Both the position numbers and the translations under genes were made by a program. Shown here piece after piece: positions 45,237 to 55,488 of a stretch of 64,000 bases of DNA. Within the stretch, counting starts at the first letter, position 1; each line of letters begins with the position of its first letter. This stretch comes from Paracoccus aminovorans (GTDB taxonomy: Bacteria > Pseudomonadota > Alphaproteobacteria > Rhodobacterales > Rhodobacteraceae). The DNA lies in assembly GCF_001546115.1 (NCBI RefSeq), contig NZ_KQ955208.1:1-64000 (forward strand), written 5' to 3'. The notes below the pieces were generated by a model, which saw nothing but the letters and a program-made list of their open reading frames with translations, searched no databases and had not been told where the DNA came from.

Positions 45237-45262
45237 GAGAATGCAACGGGTCATGCATTCTC
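45237..45262 (-). terminator. hairpin downstream of metG
   Basis: GAGAATGCA and TGCATTCTC form a perfect 9-bp stem with an 8-base loop, 28 bases after the metG stop on the minus strand. A smaller hairpin AGCTCT-N4-AGAGCT lies at about 45207-45222. Confidence 0.6.
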
Positions 45263-45289
45263 CTGCAGTTCCAGGCCCAACACATTGAA

Positions 45290-47008
45290 TCAGTCGCGGA
45301 TTCCCTTGAAGCGGTCCTGCCATTCGTCGCGGCTCTCGTCGCTGATCTTGGCGAAAAGCACCTCGGGCACGGTGAAGGCATGGCCCGCGGGCAGCGCCTG
45401 CAGCGCGGCGACGACATCGCCGGGCCAGCTGCGGTCCCGGGTCTGCATCGCGGCCAGCATCGCGTCGGCGGCGAAGGGGATGAAGGGGGCCGAGAGAACG
45501 GCATAGAGCCGGATCAGGTTCAGGCCCAGGCGGACCTGCATCGCGGCCTTGTCTGGGTCGGTCTTGAAGCTGGACCAGGGCGCGGCGGATTGCAGGTATT
45601 CGTTGCCGAGCACCCAGATCGCGCGCAGCTCGGCGGCGGATTTGCGGATCTCGGTATGGTCCATGAAGCCTTCATAGGCACGGATGCGGGTGGTCAGCGC
45701 CTCGAGCAGCGCCTCCTCCTCGGGGCCGTAGCTGCCGCCTTCGGGGATGGTCTCGCCGAACTTGCTGCGGCAGAACTTTGTGATGCGGCTGACGAAATTG
45801 CCCAGCACGTCCGCCAGGTCCTTGTTCACCGATTGCTGGAAATTGTCCCAGGTGAACTCGCTGTCGCCGGATTCGGGGGCGTGCGACAAGAGCCACCAGC
45901 GCCAGTAATCGGCGGGCAGGATCGACAGCGCCTGGTCCATGAACACGCCGCGGCCCTGGCTGGTCGAGAACTGGCCGCCGTCATACGTCAAATAATTGAA
46001 GGACTTGATGTAGTCGACCAGCTTCCAGGGCTCGCCTGAGCCGATGATCGTGGCCGGGAAGCTGAGGGTGTGGAAGGGCACGTTGTCCTTGCCCATGAAC
46101 TGGGTATAGGTCACGTCCTCGGCACCCTCGTCGAGGCGCCACCAGCGGCGCCAGGCGCTGTCGGGCTCGCCCCGCGCATCGGCGCCCTCGGCGGTGGCGG
46201 CGATATATTCGATCGGCGCGTCGAACCAGACGTAGAAGACCTTGCCCTCCATCCCCGGCCAGGGCTGGTCGCCCTTTTTCACCGGGATGCCCCAGTCGAG
46301 GTCGCGGGTGATGCCGCGGTCCTGCAGCCCGTCGCCGTCGTTCAGCCATTTCCGCGCGATCGAGGTGGTCAGGATCGGCCAGTCGGTCTTGCTGTCAAGC
46401 CATTGGGAAATCTGGTCTTTCAGCGCGCGCTGACGCAGATACAAGTGCTTGGTGGCGCGGATTTCCAGGTTGGTGCTGCCGCTGATGGCGCTGCGCGGCT
46501 CGATCAGGTCGGTCGGGTCGAGCTGCTTGGTGCAGTTCTCGCACTGGTCGCCGCGGGCCTTGTCATAGCCGCAGTTCGGGCAGGTGCCCTCGATATAGCG
46601 GTCGGGCAGGAAGCGGCCGTCGTCGATGGAATAGACCTGCTTTTCCTCGACCTCGGAGATCCAGCCGTTCTCGTCGAGCTTGCCGGCGAAATGCTGGGTC
46701 AGGACGTGGTTGCGTTCGCTGGAGGAGCGGCCGAAATGGTCAAAGGACAGGCCGAAGTTGCGGGCGATTTCCGCTTGGATTTCATGCATTTCCGCGCAAT
46801 AGACCGGCACCGGCTTGCCGGCCTTTTTCGCCGCGAGCTCGGCCGGTGTGCCGTGTTCGTCGGTGGCGCAGATGAACATCACCTCATGGTCGCGGGCGCG
46901 CAGGTAGCGGGCATAGAGGTCGGCCGGAAGCTGCGAGCCGACCAGATTGCCGAGGTGCTTGATCCCGTTGATATAGGGGATCGCCGAGGTGATGAGATGC
47001 CGGGCCAT
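45290..47008 (-). CDS. metG: methionine--tRNA ligase
   Basis: A 572-residue class I aminoacyl-tRNA synthetase. The HIGH-like motif is in [12 protein letters not shown]. The four-cysteine zinc knuckle is in [17 protein letters not shown]. The KMSKS loop is replaced by [10 protein letters not shown], which lacks the usual lysines. The anticodon-binding helical domain covers about residues 400-560. There is no C-terminal EMAP-type dimerisation domain. Length fits this bacterial subgroup. Confidence 0.94.
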   Translation of the reverse strand: MARHLITSAIPYINGIKHLGNLVGSQLPADLYARYLRARDHEVMFICATDEHGTPAELAAKKAGKPVPVYCAEMHEIQAEIARNFGLSFDHFGRSSSERNHVLTQHFAGKLDENGWISEVEEKQVYSIDDGRFLPDRYIEGTCPNCGYDKARGDQCENCTKQLDPTDLIEPRSAISGSTNLEIRATKHLYLRQRALKDQISQWLDSKTDWPILTTSIARKWLNDGDGLQDRGITRDLDWGIPVKKGDQPWPGMEGKVFYVWFDAPIEYIAATAEGADARGEPDSAWRRWWRLDEGAEDVTYTQFMGKDNVPFHTLSFPATIIGSGEPWKLVDYIKSFNYLTYDGGQFSTSQGRGVFMDQALSILPADYWRWWLLSHAPESGDSEFTWDNFQQSVNKDLADVLGNFVSRITKFCRSKFGETIPEGGSYGPEEEALLEALTTRIRAYEGFMDHTEIRKSAAELRAIWVLGNEYLQSAAPWSSFKTDPDKAAMQVRLGLNLIRLYAVLSAPFIPFAADAMLAAMQTRDRSWPGDVVAALQALPAGHAFTVPEVLFAKISDESRDEWQDRFKGIRD

Positions 47009-47120
47009 GTGTCGCGTCCTAAGGGGTCGGCGCCCTGTCTAGCCGCGATGGCGGGCGATGGAAAGTGCGCGCGTTGCAAGCCGGGTGCGCGCAACGGTGC
47101 TGGGGGCGATGGGCCGGAAA

Positions 47121-47194
47121 ACCGGGAAAAGCTGGGGTTTCGGGCTGTGCCGGTGGTGCAGCGCGCGTACACCGGCCGTACACCGCGCGTGCAC
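47121..47194 (-). repeat. dispersed 11-bp-phased GTGYAC element, copy 3 (upstream of metG)
   Basis: Read on the minus strand, four 11-base units (GTGCAC, GTGTAC, GTGTAC, CTGCAC) are followed by CACAGC and GAAACCCCAGCTTTT. The right arm of the hairpin is lost. The orientation matches metG, whose start lies about 110 bases downstream. Confidence 0.7.
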
Positions 47195-47230
47195 CGCTTC
47201 GGCGTCGCGGCGTCGCGGCTTGGGCGGGGC

Positions 47231-47318
47231 AGGGGGGCTCTGCCCCCCGCGCCTGATGCGCCCCTCGATGGGGCGCGTCAGGCGCTCCCCCCGGGATATT
47301 TCTCCAAAAGAGAAAGCC
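47231..47318. repeat. nested hairpins plus GGGATATTT element, gcrA/metG gap
   Basis: A G-rich hairpin (GGGGGGC with GCCCCCC) is followed by a 16-bp stem (47249-47264 with 47270-47285, one wobble) and then CCCCCGGGATATTTCTCC and AAAAGAG. This is the largest member of the GGTATTT/GGATATTT intergenic family in the window. It follows the gcrA stop on the minus strand and may end its transcript. Confidence 0.6.
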
Positions 47319-47350
47319 GGGGGCTGTGTCCTGGTGCCGGGCGCCCTGGC

Positions 47351-47959
47351 TCAGCGGCGGCGGTCGCGGCGCGAGCTCATCGGCTGGAAGGCCACGCCGA
47401 CATGGGCCTCGCAATAGGGTTTGCCGGGGACCGAGGGCAGGCCGCAGAACCAGAACTTGTCGGTCGCCGGGTCGCCGATCGGCCATTTGCAGGTCCGTTC
47501 GGTCAGTTCCATCAGCGTCAGCTTGCGGGCGCGCTTTTCCACCTCGCGCACCGAGGCCAGCGCCTCGGGGCTGATCTCGTTGGCCGAGGGCTGCGGCGGC
47601 AGCGGCTGGCCCGAGGGGACCAGCGTGCGGCGGTTGAAGCCGGGCGCGGCCGGCGCTGCGGCCTGTTCCGGCGCGGGATCGGCCGCCGGGGCCGCGGCCC
47701 GGGGCTGCGGTGCGGGCTCGGGTGCCGCGGGTTTCGGCGCGGGCTCCGGCGCCGGTGCCGCCGCGACGGCGGGCTTCGGTGCCGGCTCGGGTGCCGCTGC
47801 CTCGGCCTCGTCGCTGCGATTCGACAGGCCCAGCCGGTGGACCTTGCCGATCACCGCGTTGCGGGTGACGCCGCCCAGCTCCTTGGCGATCTGGCTGGCC
47901 GATTGTCCCTCGGCCCACATGCGTTTCAGCGTCTCGACGCGCTCGTCGGTCCAGGACAT
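47351..47959 (-). CDS. gcrA: GcrA cell-cycle regulator
   Basis: A 202-residue alphaproteobacterial regulator that binds sigma-70 and methylated GAnTC sites. The N-terminal helix-turn-helix WTDERVETLKRMWAEGQSAS and VTRNAVIGKVHRLGL is nearly invariant. A Pro/Ala/Glu/Lys linker (about residues 52-110) is followed by the C-terminal zinc-like region CKWPIGD and FCGLP...YCEAHVGVAF. The ATG at 47959 gives the usual MSWTDER start. The linker contains repeated PEPAPKPA units. Confidence 0.94.
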   Translation of the reverse strand: MSWTDERVETLKRMWAEGQSASQIAKELGGVTRNAVIGKVHRLGLSNRSDEAEAAAPEPAPKPAVAAAPAPEPAPKPAAPEPAPQPRAAAPAADPAPEQAAAPAAPGFNRRTLVPSGQPLPPQPSANEISPEALASVREVEKRARKLTLMELTERTCKWPIGDPATDKFWFCGLPSVPGKPYCEAHVGVAFQPMSSRRDRRR

Positions 47960-48101
47960 GACTTGCCTTTCCTGCACCGGCTGCGGTCCCGGTGCCCTTC
48001 GTGTTCACGGCTGCTTCCCGGCTTCAATTCCGCCGGGCCCGGGCTTAAATCCGGGGATAGCCAGATTTACCCGTCCGCCGCCGCAAATTCAAGGAGCGCC
48101 G

Positions 48102-48935
48102 ATGCAGCCCACCAAGACCCGCCCCGAGAGCCCCGCCGCGATCCGCCAGATGGGCGTGCGCCGCTTTGGCCGGGTGAACTGGCTGGGGCTTTACACCCTG
48201 GCGCGGCGCGAGATCATGCGCTTCATGAATGTCTGGCAGCAGACGGTGCTGGCGCCGCTGATGACCTCGGCCCTGTTCGTGGCGGTTTTTGCCCTGGCGC
48301 TGGGCCGCGACCGCGGCGCGGTCATGGGCCTGCCCTATCTGGTCTTCCTGGGGCCGGGCATCCTGATGATGACGGTGATCCAGAACGCCTTCGCCAATAC
48401 CTCGTCGAGCATCATCTCGGCCAAGATGCAGGGCAATATCGTCGACACGCTGATGCCGCCGCTGTCGGCGACCGAGATCCTGGCCGGCTATCTGATCGGC
48501 GCCGTGGTGCGGGCGCTGATCGTCGCCGGCGCCATCGCCGCCGGCATGGCGCTGGTGCTGGGCCAAGGCGTGGCGCATCCGCTCTGGGCGCTGTGCTTCG
48601 TCGTGCTGGGTGCGCTGCTGATGGGCGGGCTGGGCCTGCTGGGCGGCATCGTGGCGCAGAAATTCGACCAGATGGCGGCGATCACCAATTTCGTCGTGAC
48701 GCCGCTGTCGTTCCTGTCCGGCACCTTCTATTCGGTCGAGGCGCTGCCCGAGCCGTTCCGCACGCTGGCGCATTGGAACCCGGTCTTTTACCTGATCGAC
48801 GGCGCGCGCTACGGCATCGCCGGGGTTTCGGACGCGCCGGTGCTGCGCGGCCTTGCGGTCTGCGGCGGCACCGTGGCGCTGGTGCTGTGGACGGGTTGGC
48901 GCTGGCTGGACAGCGGCTATCGCATGAAGCCGTGA
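48102..48935 (+). CDS. ABC-2 type transporter permease
   Basis: A 277-residue membrane protein of the ABC-2/NodJ-like family, with about six hydrophobic segments and the motif PLSFLSGTFYSVEALP near segments 5-6. It exports polysaccharides, lipids or drugs with an ATPase subunit. No ATPase gene adjoins it here. It is divergent from gcrA with AAGGAG 5 bases before the ATG. The stop codon lies inside a 13-bp tandem repeat. Confidence 0.87.
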   Translation: MQPTKTRPESPAAIRQMGVRRFGRVNWLGLYTLARREIMRFMNVWQQTVLAPLMTSALFVAVFALALGRDRGAVMGLPYLVFLGPGILMMTVIQNAFANTSSSIISAKMQGNIVDTLMPPLSATEILAGYLIGAVVRALIVAGAIAAGMALVLGQGVAHPLWALCFVVLGALLMGGLGLLGGIVAQKFDQMAAITNFVVTPLSFLSGTFYSVEALPEPFRTLAHWNPVFYLIDGARYGIAGVSDAPVLRGLAVCGGTVALVLWTGWRWLDSGYRMKP

Positions 48936-48967
48936 AAAGCCGCCGTGAAAAGCCGCCGTGAAAATCC
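48929..48967 (+). repeat. three tandem 13-bp repeats at the end of the ABC-2 permease gene
   Basis: The unit GCCGTGAAAA plus GCC starts at 48929, 48942 and 48955. The TGA within the first unit is the stop codon of the permease. The other units form the downstream tail. Confidence 0.85.
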
Positions 48968-49129
48968 GTTGCACGCCGCGCGCGTCCGCGCTATGCGCTG
49001 GGCCATGATCGCATGGACCGCCTTTGCCGCCCGTCCCCGACGTTGATCCTGTCGACGACCGATCCCGCCTGCCTTCCTGACATCACTGGTGCCGCGCCGG
49101 GCGCGGCTGTTCCCAGAGAGGACATCCCC

Positions 49130-50302
49130 ATGATTTCGCACGTCCTGCCGACCTATAATCGCGCGCCCATCGCCTTCGAGCGCGGCGAGGGCTCCTGGGC
49201 CATCGCCACCGACGGCACGCGATACCTGGACCTGGGCGCGGGCATCGCCGTGAACGCGCTGGGCCATGCCAACCCCGAGCTGGTCGCCGCGCTGACCGCG
49301 CAGGCGGGGCGGATCTGGCATGTCTCGAACCTCTACCAGATCCCCGAGCAGGAGCGGCTGGCCGACCTGCTGGTCGAGAATACCTTTGCCGATACGGTCT
49401 TCGTTACCAATTCCGGCACCGAGGCGGCCGAACTGGCGATCAAGATGGTGCGCAAATACTGGGACGAGATGAGCGATCCCGAGCGGATCGAGATCCTGAC
49501 CTTCGAGGGCGCCTTCCACGGCCGCTCGACCGGGGCCATCGCCGCCGCCGGGTCCGAGAAGATGGTCAAGGGCTTCGGCCCGCTGATGCCGGGCTTCCGG
49601 CAATTGCCCTGGGGCGACATGGCGGCGCTGGAGGCGGCGATGTCCGAGCGCACCGCCGCCGTCATGCTGGAGCCGGTGCAGGGCGAGGGCGGCATCCGGC
49701 CGCTGCCCGATGCCGACCTGCGCCGCATCCGCGCGTTGTGCGACCGGACCGGTGCGCTCTTGGTGCTGGACGAGGTGCAGTCGGGCATGGGCCGGACCGG
49801 CAAGCTGTTCGCGCATGAATGGGCCGGGGTGACCCCCGACATCATGATGGTCGCCAAGGGCATCGGCGGCGGCTTTCCGCTGGGCGCGGTGCTGGCGACC
49901 GAGGCCGCCGCCGCGGGCATGGCGGCGGGCACGCATGGCTCGACCTATGGCGGCAACCCGCTGGCCTGCGCGGTGGGCGCCCGCGTGATGGAGATCGTGG
50001 CCGATCCGGCCTTCTTGGCCGAGGTCAACCGCAAGGCGGCGCTGCTGCGCCAGAAGCTGGAAGGCCTGGTCGCGGCGCATCCCGCGGTGTTCGAAGCCGT
50101 GCGCGGCCAGGGGCTGATGCTGGGGCTGAAATGCCGGGTGGCGCCGGGCGATGTGGTCAAGGCCGGCTATGCCGAACATGTGCTGACCGTGGCCGCGGCC
50201 GACAATACGCTGCGGCTGCTGCCGCCGCTGACCATCTCGGACGAGGAGATCGCCGAGGCGGTGGCGCGGCTGGACCGGGCGGCCGGGCGGCTGGATGGCT
50301 AG
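49130..50302 (+). CDS. argD: acetylornithine aminotransferase
   Basis: A 390-residue class III PLP aminotransferase in arginine synthesis. The PLP lysine is in MMVAKGIGGGFPLGA; TNSGTEAAELAIKM and LDEVQSGMGRTG are family blocks. The ATG at 49130 follows AGAGAGGA; 39 upstream codons have no homology. Together with the next gene it forms an argD-argF pair. Confidence 0.94.
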   Translation: MISHVLPTYNRAPIAFERGEGSWAIATDGTRYLDLGAGIAVNALGHANPELVAALTAQAGRIWHVSNLYQIPEQERLADLLVENTFADTVFVTNSGTEAAELAIKMVRKYWDEMSDPERIEILTFEGAFHGRSTGAIAAAGSEKMVKGFGPLMPGFRQLPWGDMAALEAAMSERTAAVMLEPVQGEGGIRPLPDADLRRIRALCDRTGALLVLDEVQSGMGRTGKLFAHEWAGVTPDIMMVAKGIGGGFPLGAVLATEAAAAGMAAGTHGSTYGGNPLACAVGARVMEIVADPAFLAEVNRKAALLRQKLEGLVAAHPAVFEAVRGQGLMLGLKCRVAPGDVVKAGYAEHVLTVAAADNTLRLLPPLTISDEEIAEAVARLDRAAGRLDG

Positions 50303-50453
50303 CTCGGCCAGGGTCCCGGCCGCGGGCGGCATGATCCGGGCGGCGACGCGGCACCGATGCCTGGCCGGGCGCGCCAAGAAAATCGGGGTCGGACCTTGAC
50401 CTCGCATCGGCAAAGCGGCTTGCTGGCCGGATCAATCCGAAAGACGTATCACG

Positions 50454-51380
50454 ATGAACAGTTTCCTTGACATCCACACCACCGACAAGGCCGCGCTGCG
50501 CGGGATGATCGATTCCGCCCGCCGGATGAAGGATGCCCGCGCCGGACTGCCCAAGGGGACGCCGGATGCCGACCTGCCGCTGAAGAACCGCATGGTGGCG
50601 CTGATCTTCGAGAAGCCCTCGACCCGGACCCGGGTCAGCTTCGACCTGGGCGTGCGGCAGATGGGTGGGCAGACCATGGTGCTGTCGGGCAAGGAGATGC
50701 AGCTGGGCCATGGCGAGACCATCGCCGACACCGCCCGCGTGCTGTCGCGCTATGTCGACCTGATCATGATCCGCACCTTCGAGGAGGCGACGCTGCTGGA
50801 GATGGCGGAATATGCCAGCGTGCCGGTGATCAACGGGCTGACCAACCGCACCCATCCCTGCCAGATCATGGCCGATGTGATGACCTTCGAGGAGCATCGC
50901 GGCCCGATCGCCGGGCGCAAGGTGGTCTGGTCGGGCGACGGCAACAATGTCTGCTGCTCGATGATCCATGCGGCGGGGCAGTTCGGCTATGACTTCACCT
51001 TTACCGGCCCGCCGACCCTGGACCCCGAGCGCGAGGCGCTGGACTTCGCCCGCGCGCAGGGCGTGCAGGCGGTGATCGAGCGCGATCCGGCCAGGGCGGT
51101 CGCGGGGGCAGACCTGGTGGTGACGGATACCTGGGTCTCGATGCACGACCCGCAGTCGGCGCGCGAGCGGCGCCACAACCAGCTGCGCGGCTATCAGGTG
51201 AACGAGGCGCTGATGGCGCGGGCCAAGCCCGAGGCGCTGTTCATGCATTGCCTGCCGGCGCATCGCGACGACGAGGTGACGAGCGCGGTCATGGACGGGC
51301 CGAATTCGGTCATCTTCGACGAGGCCGAGAACCGGCTGCATGCGCAGAAGGCCGTCATGCGCTGGTGCCTGGGCGTCTGA
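50454..51380 (+). CDS. argF: ornithine carbamoyltransferase
   Basis: A 308-residue enzyme that makes citrulline from ornithine and carbamoyl phosphate. It has the carbamoyl-phosphate loop [13 protein letters not shown] and the ornithine-site [11 protein letters not shown]. Length is normal. It follows argD by 151 bases. The intergenic gap has no gene. Confidence 0.95.
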   Translation: MNSFLDIHTTDKAALRGMIDSARRMKDARAGLPKGTPDADLPLKNRMVALIFEKPSTRTRVSFDLGVRQMGGQTMVLSGKEMQLGHGETIADTARVLSRYVDLIMIRTFEEATLLEMAEYASVPVINGLTNRTHPCQIMADVMTFEEHRGPIAGRKVVWSGDGNNVCCSMIHAAGQFGYDFTFTGPPTLDPEREALDFARAQGVQAVIERDPARAVAGADLVVTDTWVSMHDPQSARERRHNQLRGYQVNEALMARAKPEALFMHCLPAHRDDEVTSAVMDGPNSVIFDEAENRLHAQKAVMRWCLGV

Positions 51381-51387
51381 TGTCGCC

Positions 51388-51438
51388 GGCGGGGGCCTTG
51401 CCCCCGCACCCCCAGGATATTTATACAAAAAAGAAGGA
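51388..51438. repeat. GC hairpin plus GGATATTT element after argF
   Basis: GGGGGC-CTT-GCCCCC is followed by ACCCCCAGGATATTTATAC and AAAAAAGAAGG. It lies between the convergent argF and HlyD-type genes and probably acts as a terminator for argF. Confidence 0.6.
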
Positions 51439-51466
51439 CGGGGCGCGGCGGGCAGGCCGCGCCTGT

Positions 51467-52894
51467 TCAGTTCTCGCGGAAGGCGCGGGTGAAATAGTCG
51501 CTGAGCGGCTTGACCAGATAGGCCATCGGGCTGCGTTCGCCGGTCTGGATATAGACCTCGGCCGGCATGCCGGGGATCAGCTCCAGCCCCTTGAGCTTTG
51601 CCACCTGCTCGGGCGGGATCGTCACCTCGGCGCGGTAATAGGGCACGCGGGTGGCCTGGTCGACCAGCGTGTCGGGCGAGACCCGGCTGAGCGTGCCGTC
51701 GATTTCCGGCGTGGTGCGCGAGGAGAAGGACGAGAAGCGCAGCACCACCTGCTGGCCCGGGTGCACCTCGTCGATGTTGATCGGCGCGACATGGGCGGCG
51801 ACGACCAGCGGCCGGTCCTGCGGGATGATGTACAGGATCGGATCGGCGGCGCGGATCACCGCGCGCGGCGTCGTCACCTGCAGCTCCTGCACCACGCCGC
51901 CGACCGGGGCGCGGATTTCCAGCCGTGCGATCTGTTCCACCAGGCCGCGGCGGCGCTCGGCCAGTTCGAGCTCGCGATAGCCGAGGTCGCGCAGCTCGGT
52001 CTCGGCCGCCTCGCGGTGGGTGGCGGTCTTTTCCAGCCGCGACAGGTCGATTTCCGACAGCTGGGTCACGGCGCGGGCGCGGGTGGCGATGGTTTCGCCC
52101 AGAAGCCCGTCGAGCCGCGCCGCCTCGCGCTCCAGCGCCAGCACGCGCGGCGCCTGCGCCAGGCCCTTTTCCAGCAGCGAGCGCTGGTCGCGCAATTCCT
52201 GGGCAATGAAGTCGCGCTGTTTCTGCAGCGCCTGGGACTGGGCGTCGATGCCGCCGATCTGCGACTGCACCTGTTCGGCCTGCTTGGCGAGCTGGCCCAG
52301 CGACTGGTCGAGCGTGTCGAGCCGGGCCCGGAACAGGCTTTCCTGGCCCTGCATCAGCGCCTTGAGCTCGGGGCGGCTGGCGGCGGTGCCGACCAGTTCC
52401 TCGGGGAAGGTGATCTGCTTGAGGTCGGCGCGCTCGGCCTCGAGCCGGCCGCGGCGGGCGAGGATCTCGAAATACTGGCCCTCGACGATGGCGAGCTCGG
52501 TGGCGAGCAGCGTGCCGTCGAGCCGGACCAGCACCTGGCCGGCGCTGACCTTTTCGCCGTCGTGGATCAGGATCTCGGCCACCACGCCGCCGTCCGGGTG
52601 CTGGACGACCTGGCGGCGCTGCTCGACCTCGACCTGGCCGGCGGCGACCACGGCGCCGGCGATGCGCGCGGTCCAGGCCCAGAGGCCGAAGCCGCCGAAC
52701 AGCAGCAGCAGCGTGACCATGCCCAGGATCACCGGGCCGCGCGCCGACCATTCCGGGCGCCGGGGCGGCGCGGGCGGCTGCGGCGCCGGCATCTCGGCGC
52801 GGCGGGCGCGGAAATGCGGCGGCGTGGCGGGCGCCGGGTCGTCGGGGCTGCGTTTTTCGACCGGGGCGCGGCCGGTTTCCTGGGGATCGGTCAT
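51467..52894 (-). CDS. HlyD-family membrane fusion protein of a type I secretion system
   Basis: A 475-residue adaptor protein. A Pro-rich cytoplasmic N-terminus (1-52) precedes one transmembrane helix (about residues 55-78, [20 protein letters not shown]). Lipoyl halves ([20 protein letters not shown] and [13 protein letters not shown]) flank a long coiled coil (about 150-310). A beta-barrel part follows, with [21 protein letters not shown] near the end. It bridges the ABC ATPase and an outer-membrane channel. The ATG at 52894 overlaps the stop of the ATPase gene by 4 bases. Confidence 0.9.
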   Translation of the reverse strand: MTDPQETGRAPVEKRSPDDPAPATPPHFRARRAEMPAPQPPAPPRRPEWSARGPVILGMVTLLLLFGGFGLWAWTARIAGAVVAAGQVEVEQRRQVVQHPDGGVVAEILIHDGEKVSAGQVLVRLDGTLLATELAIVEGQYFEILARRGRLEAERADLKQITFPEELVGTAASRPELKALMQGQESLFRARLDTLDQSLGQLAKQAEQVQSQIGGIDAQSQALQKQRDFIAQELRDQRSLLEKGLAQAPRVLALEREAARLDGLLGETIATRARAVTQLSEIDLSRLEKTATHREAAETELRDLGYRELELAERRRGLVEQIARLEIRAPVGGVVQELQVTTPRAVIRAADPILYIIPQDRPLVVAAHVAPINIDEVHPGQQVVLRFSSFSSRTTPEIDGTLSRVSPDTLVDQATRVPYYRAEVTIPPEQVAKLKGLELIPGMPAEVYIQTGERSPMAYLVKPLSDYFTRAFREN

Positions 52895-54633
52895 GTCACG
52901 CCTCCGCCCTGGCCCTGGGCCCGCACGATCTGGTCGGCATTCTTGACCAGCGACTTCAGCACCTCGTCGCGCGGCCCGAAGGCGCGGCGCAGGCCCTGGT
53001 CCAGCACCAGCAGCAATTCGCATTCGGTGATCGCGGCCGGGCGGTGCGCCATGATGATGACGGCGCCGCCGCGCGCCTTGATGTTGCGGATGGCGAGGTT
53101 CAGCGCCGCCGAGCCTTCGTTGTCGAGGTTCGAGTTCGGCTCGTCCAGCACGAAGATCGCCGGCTCGGCGTAAAGCGCGCGCGCCAGGCCGATGCGCTGG
53201 ATCTGCCCGCCCGAGAGCCGGCCGCCGGTCTGGCTGACCTTGGTGTCATAGCCCTGCGGCAGGTCGAGGATCATGCGATGCGCGGCAGCGGCCGTCGCCG
53301 CCGCGACCACGCGCTGCGGGTCGGGCTGCGGCGAGAGTCGGGCGATGTTTTCCGCGATGGTGCCGTCGAACAGCGTCACCTGCTGCGGCAGATAGCCGAT
53401 CAGCCCGCCCAGCACGTCGGGGTCGTATTGGTCGAGCGTGGCGCCGGCGAGCCGTATCGAGCCGCCGGCGATGGGCCAGGCGCTGATGATCGCGCGCGCC
53501 AGCGTGGTCTTGCCGGCGCCCGAAGGGCCGATCACCCCCAGCGCCTGGCCGGGGTTCAGGTCAAAACTGACGCCGCGCAGCGTGGCTGCGCCCTGGCCCG
53601 GGGGCACGACGGTCAGGTTGCGCACCTCGAGCTGGGCATCGGGCCGGGGCAGGGGGGTGCGGGCCACCGCGGGCGGGCGGCGCGACAGAAGCTCGGCCAG
53701 CCGGGCCCAGCCGTCCTGCGCGCGCTGCACGATGGACCAGCCGCCCACGACCTGCTCGATCGGCGAGAGCGCGCGGCCCATCAGGATGGAGGACGCGATC
53801 ATCGCGCCCGGCGTCACCTCTTGCCGCAGCACCAGCCAGGCGCCGGCGGCCAGCAGTGCGCTTTGCAGGAACAGCCGGAAGGTGCGGGAAAACACGGTGA
53901 ATCCGGTGGCGCGGTCGCTGCCGCGCATCGTCGCCTCGGTGGCGCGGTCGCGCGCCTCTTGCCAGCGGGTGAAGGCGGCGGCGCGCATGCCGAGCGAGCC
54001 GATCAGCTCGCCCTCGTCGCGGTAGAGGTCGGACATGCGCTCGGCCGACTGGCTGGCGATGGCGGCCTGCTGCAGCGATTCGCGGCTGAGCCACTGGTTC
54101 AGCACCGTGGCGACCACCAGGATCAGCAGCCCGGCCGTGGCGACCGCGCCCAGCAGCGGGTGGAAGATGAAGACGGCCGCCAGGAAGAACGGCGCCCAGG
54201 GCAGGTCGAAGAGCGCCATCAGCACCGGCGAGCCGATCAGCCGCTGCACCGCCTCGAGGTCGCGCATGCCGCCGCGCACCACCAGCTCGGATCCGGCGGC
54301 CTGGCCGTCCTGCAAGGCGGCGGTGAAGACCCGGCCCTCCATCCGCTCCTGGAAGCGGGCGGCGACGCGGGCCATGATGCGGTTGCGCGCCAGGTCGAGC
54401 ACGCCCATGAGCGCAAACAGGAACACCACCAGCAGGAACAGCGCTGTCAGCGTCTCGACCGAGCGCGAGGCCAGGACGCGGTCATAGACCTGCATCATGA
54501 ACAGCGGCCCGGTCAGCATCAGCATGTTCACGGCAAAGGAAAACAGCCCGACGAAGGCATAAAGCTGCCAGGCGCGGCCGCGCGCCTTGCCGAGCTCCTG
54601 TCGGCCGTCGTGTCGCATCGGCGGCGAAGCCAT
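52891..54633 (-). CDS. type I secretion ABC transporter ATPase/permease (PrtD-like)
   Basis: A 580-residue fusion of a transmembrane domain (about residues 20-310, six helices) and an ATPase domain (about 335-575). The ATPase has Walker [14 protein letters not shown], signature [14 protein letters not shown] and Walker [13 protein letters not shown]. No N-terminal C39 peptidase domain is present, so substrates should carry C-terminal secretion signals (RTX proteases, lipases, S-layer-type proteins). No substrate gene or TolC homologue is adjacent. The ATG at 54633 follows AGGAAAGGA. Confidence 0.92.
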   Translation of the reverse strand: MASPPMRHDGRQELGKARGRAWQLYAFVGLFSFAVNMLMLTGPLFMMQVYDRVLASRSVETLTALFLLVVFLFALMGVLDLARNRIMARVAARFQERMEGRVFTAALQDGQAAGSELVVRGGMRDLEAVQRLIGSPVLMALFDLPWAPFFLAAVFIFHPLLGAVATAGLLILVVATVLNQWLSRESLQQAAIASQSAERMSDLYRDEGELIGSLGMRAAAFTRWQEARDRATEATMRGSDRATGFTVFSRTFRLFLQSALLAAGAWLVLRQEVTPGAMIASSILMGRALSPIEQVVGGWSIVQRAQDGWARLAELLSRRPPAVARTPLPRPDAQLEVRNLTVVPPGQGAATLRGVSFDLNPGQALGVIGPSGAGKTTLARAIISAWPIAGGSIRLAGATLDQYDPDVLGGLIGYLPQQVTLFDGTIAENIARLSPQPDPQRVVAAATAAAAHRMILDLPQGYDTKVSQTGGRLSGGQIQRIGLARALYAEPAIFVLDEPNSNLDNEGSAALNLAIRNIKARGGAVIIMAHRPAAITECELLLVLDQGLRRAFGPRDEVLKSLVKNADQIVRAQGQGGGVT

Positions 54634-54780
54634 GCCGGTTCCTTTCCTGATCGTCCGGCCGGGGTTGCCCGGCGTTGTCGCTGCGCTTATCCCAACTCTA
54701 CGCATCAGAACAGATCGTATTCCCGATGCGCGGGAATCGGCCTGACGCCCAAGGACTAGCAACGGAAGGTTAGCAAAAGA

Positions 54781-55488
54781 TTGAGCCCCTGGATCCTTCT
54801 TGCCGCAAGCCTGGGCCTGGCCGCCTGTTCAGCGCAGCCCCCGGGCCAGATCGCCGATCCGCTGGAGCCGGTGAACCGCCGGGTGCATGCGTTTAACAAG
54901 GGCGTCGACACGCATCTGGTCAAGCGGGTCAGCGGCGGAACCTCGGGCGGGGGAACCGGAGAAGCCGTTCAGGCGATTGGGAATTTCGGCGCGAACCTGG
55001 CGCTGCCGGGCAAGGCGGTGAACCATCTGCTGCAAGGCAAGCCGGCGCCGGCGGTGCGCACCACCTTCCGCTTCCTGGTGAACTCGACCCTGGGGCTCGC
55101 GGGCTTCCTGGACCCTGCCGGCCAGGATTTCGCCCTGCCCGAGGAGGACACCGACTTCGGCCAGACGCTGGCGGTCTGGGGGGTGGGCGAGGGCGCCTAT
55201 CTGGAGCTGCCGCTGATCGGGCCGTCGAGCACCCGCGACGCAGCGGGCCGGGTTGTCGATATCGTGATCGACCCGATGCGCGGCTGGCTGAACCGCGACC
55301 AGTACCTGATCGGCATGGGCGCGCGGGTGGTCTCAAAAGCCGGTGAGCGGGGGCGTTTCAGCGATTCCGTCGATAGCGTCCTTTATGAAAGTGCCGATAG
55401 TTATGCCCAGACGCGGCTTATCTGGTCCCAGCATCGCCGCCATGAACTCGGACAGGAAGGAGAGGCCATTGACCCTTATGCCGAATGA
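54781..55488 (+). CDS. mlaA: MlaA (VacJ) outer-membrane lipoprotein
   Basis: A 235-residue lipoprotein that removes misplaced phospholipids from the outer leaflet. The signal peptide has a lipobox LAAC (Cys16). DPLEPVNRRVHAFNK and the loop LDPAGQDFALPEEDTDFGQTL with YLELPLIGPSSTRDA are family marks. The start is a TTG at 54781; no ATG lies in a suitable place. It overlaps mlaC at its 3' end. Confidence 0.9.
   Translation: MSPWILLAASLGLAACSAQPPGQIADPLEPVNRRVHAFNKGVDTHLVKRVSGGTSGGGTGEAVQAIGNFGANLALPGKAVNHLLQGKPAPAVRTTFRFLVNSTLGLAGFLDPAGQDFALPEEDTDFGQTLAVWGVGEGAYLELPLIGPSSTRDAAGRVVDIVIDPMRGWLNRDQYLIGMGARVVSKAGERGRFSDSVDSVLYESADSYAQTRLIWSQHRRHELGQEGEAIDPYAE

Noticed and set aside
45102..45290. 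tRNA-Gly as an integration site for a mobile island
   Set aside because: There is no integrase, no duplicated 3' tRNA segment, and the flanks are housekeeping genes.
53044..54759. 571-codon plus-strand frame opposite the type I secretion ATPase
   Set aside because: It is a shadow of a gene with complete Walker and signature motifs.
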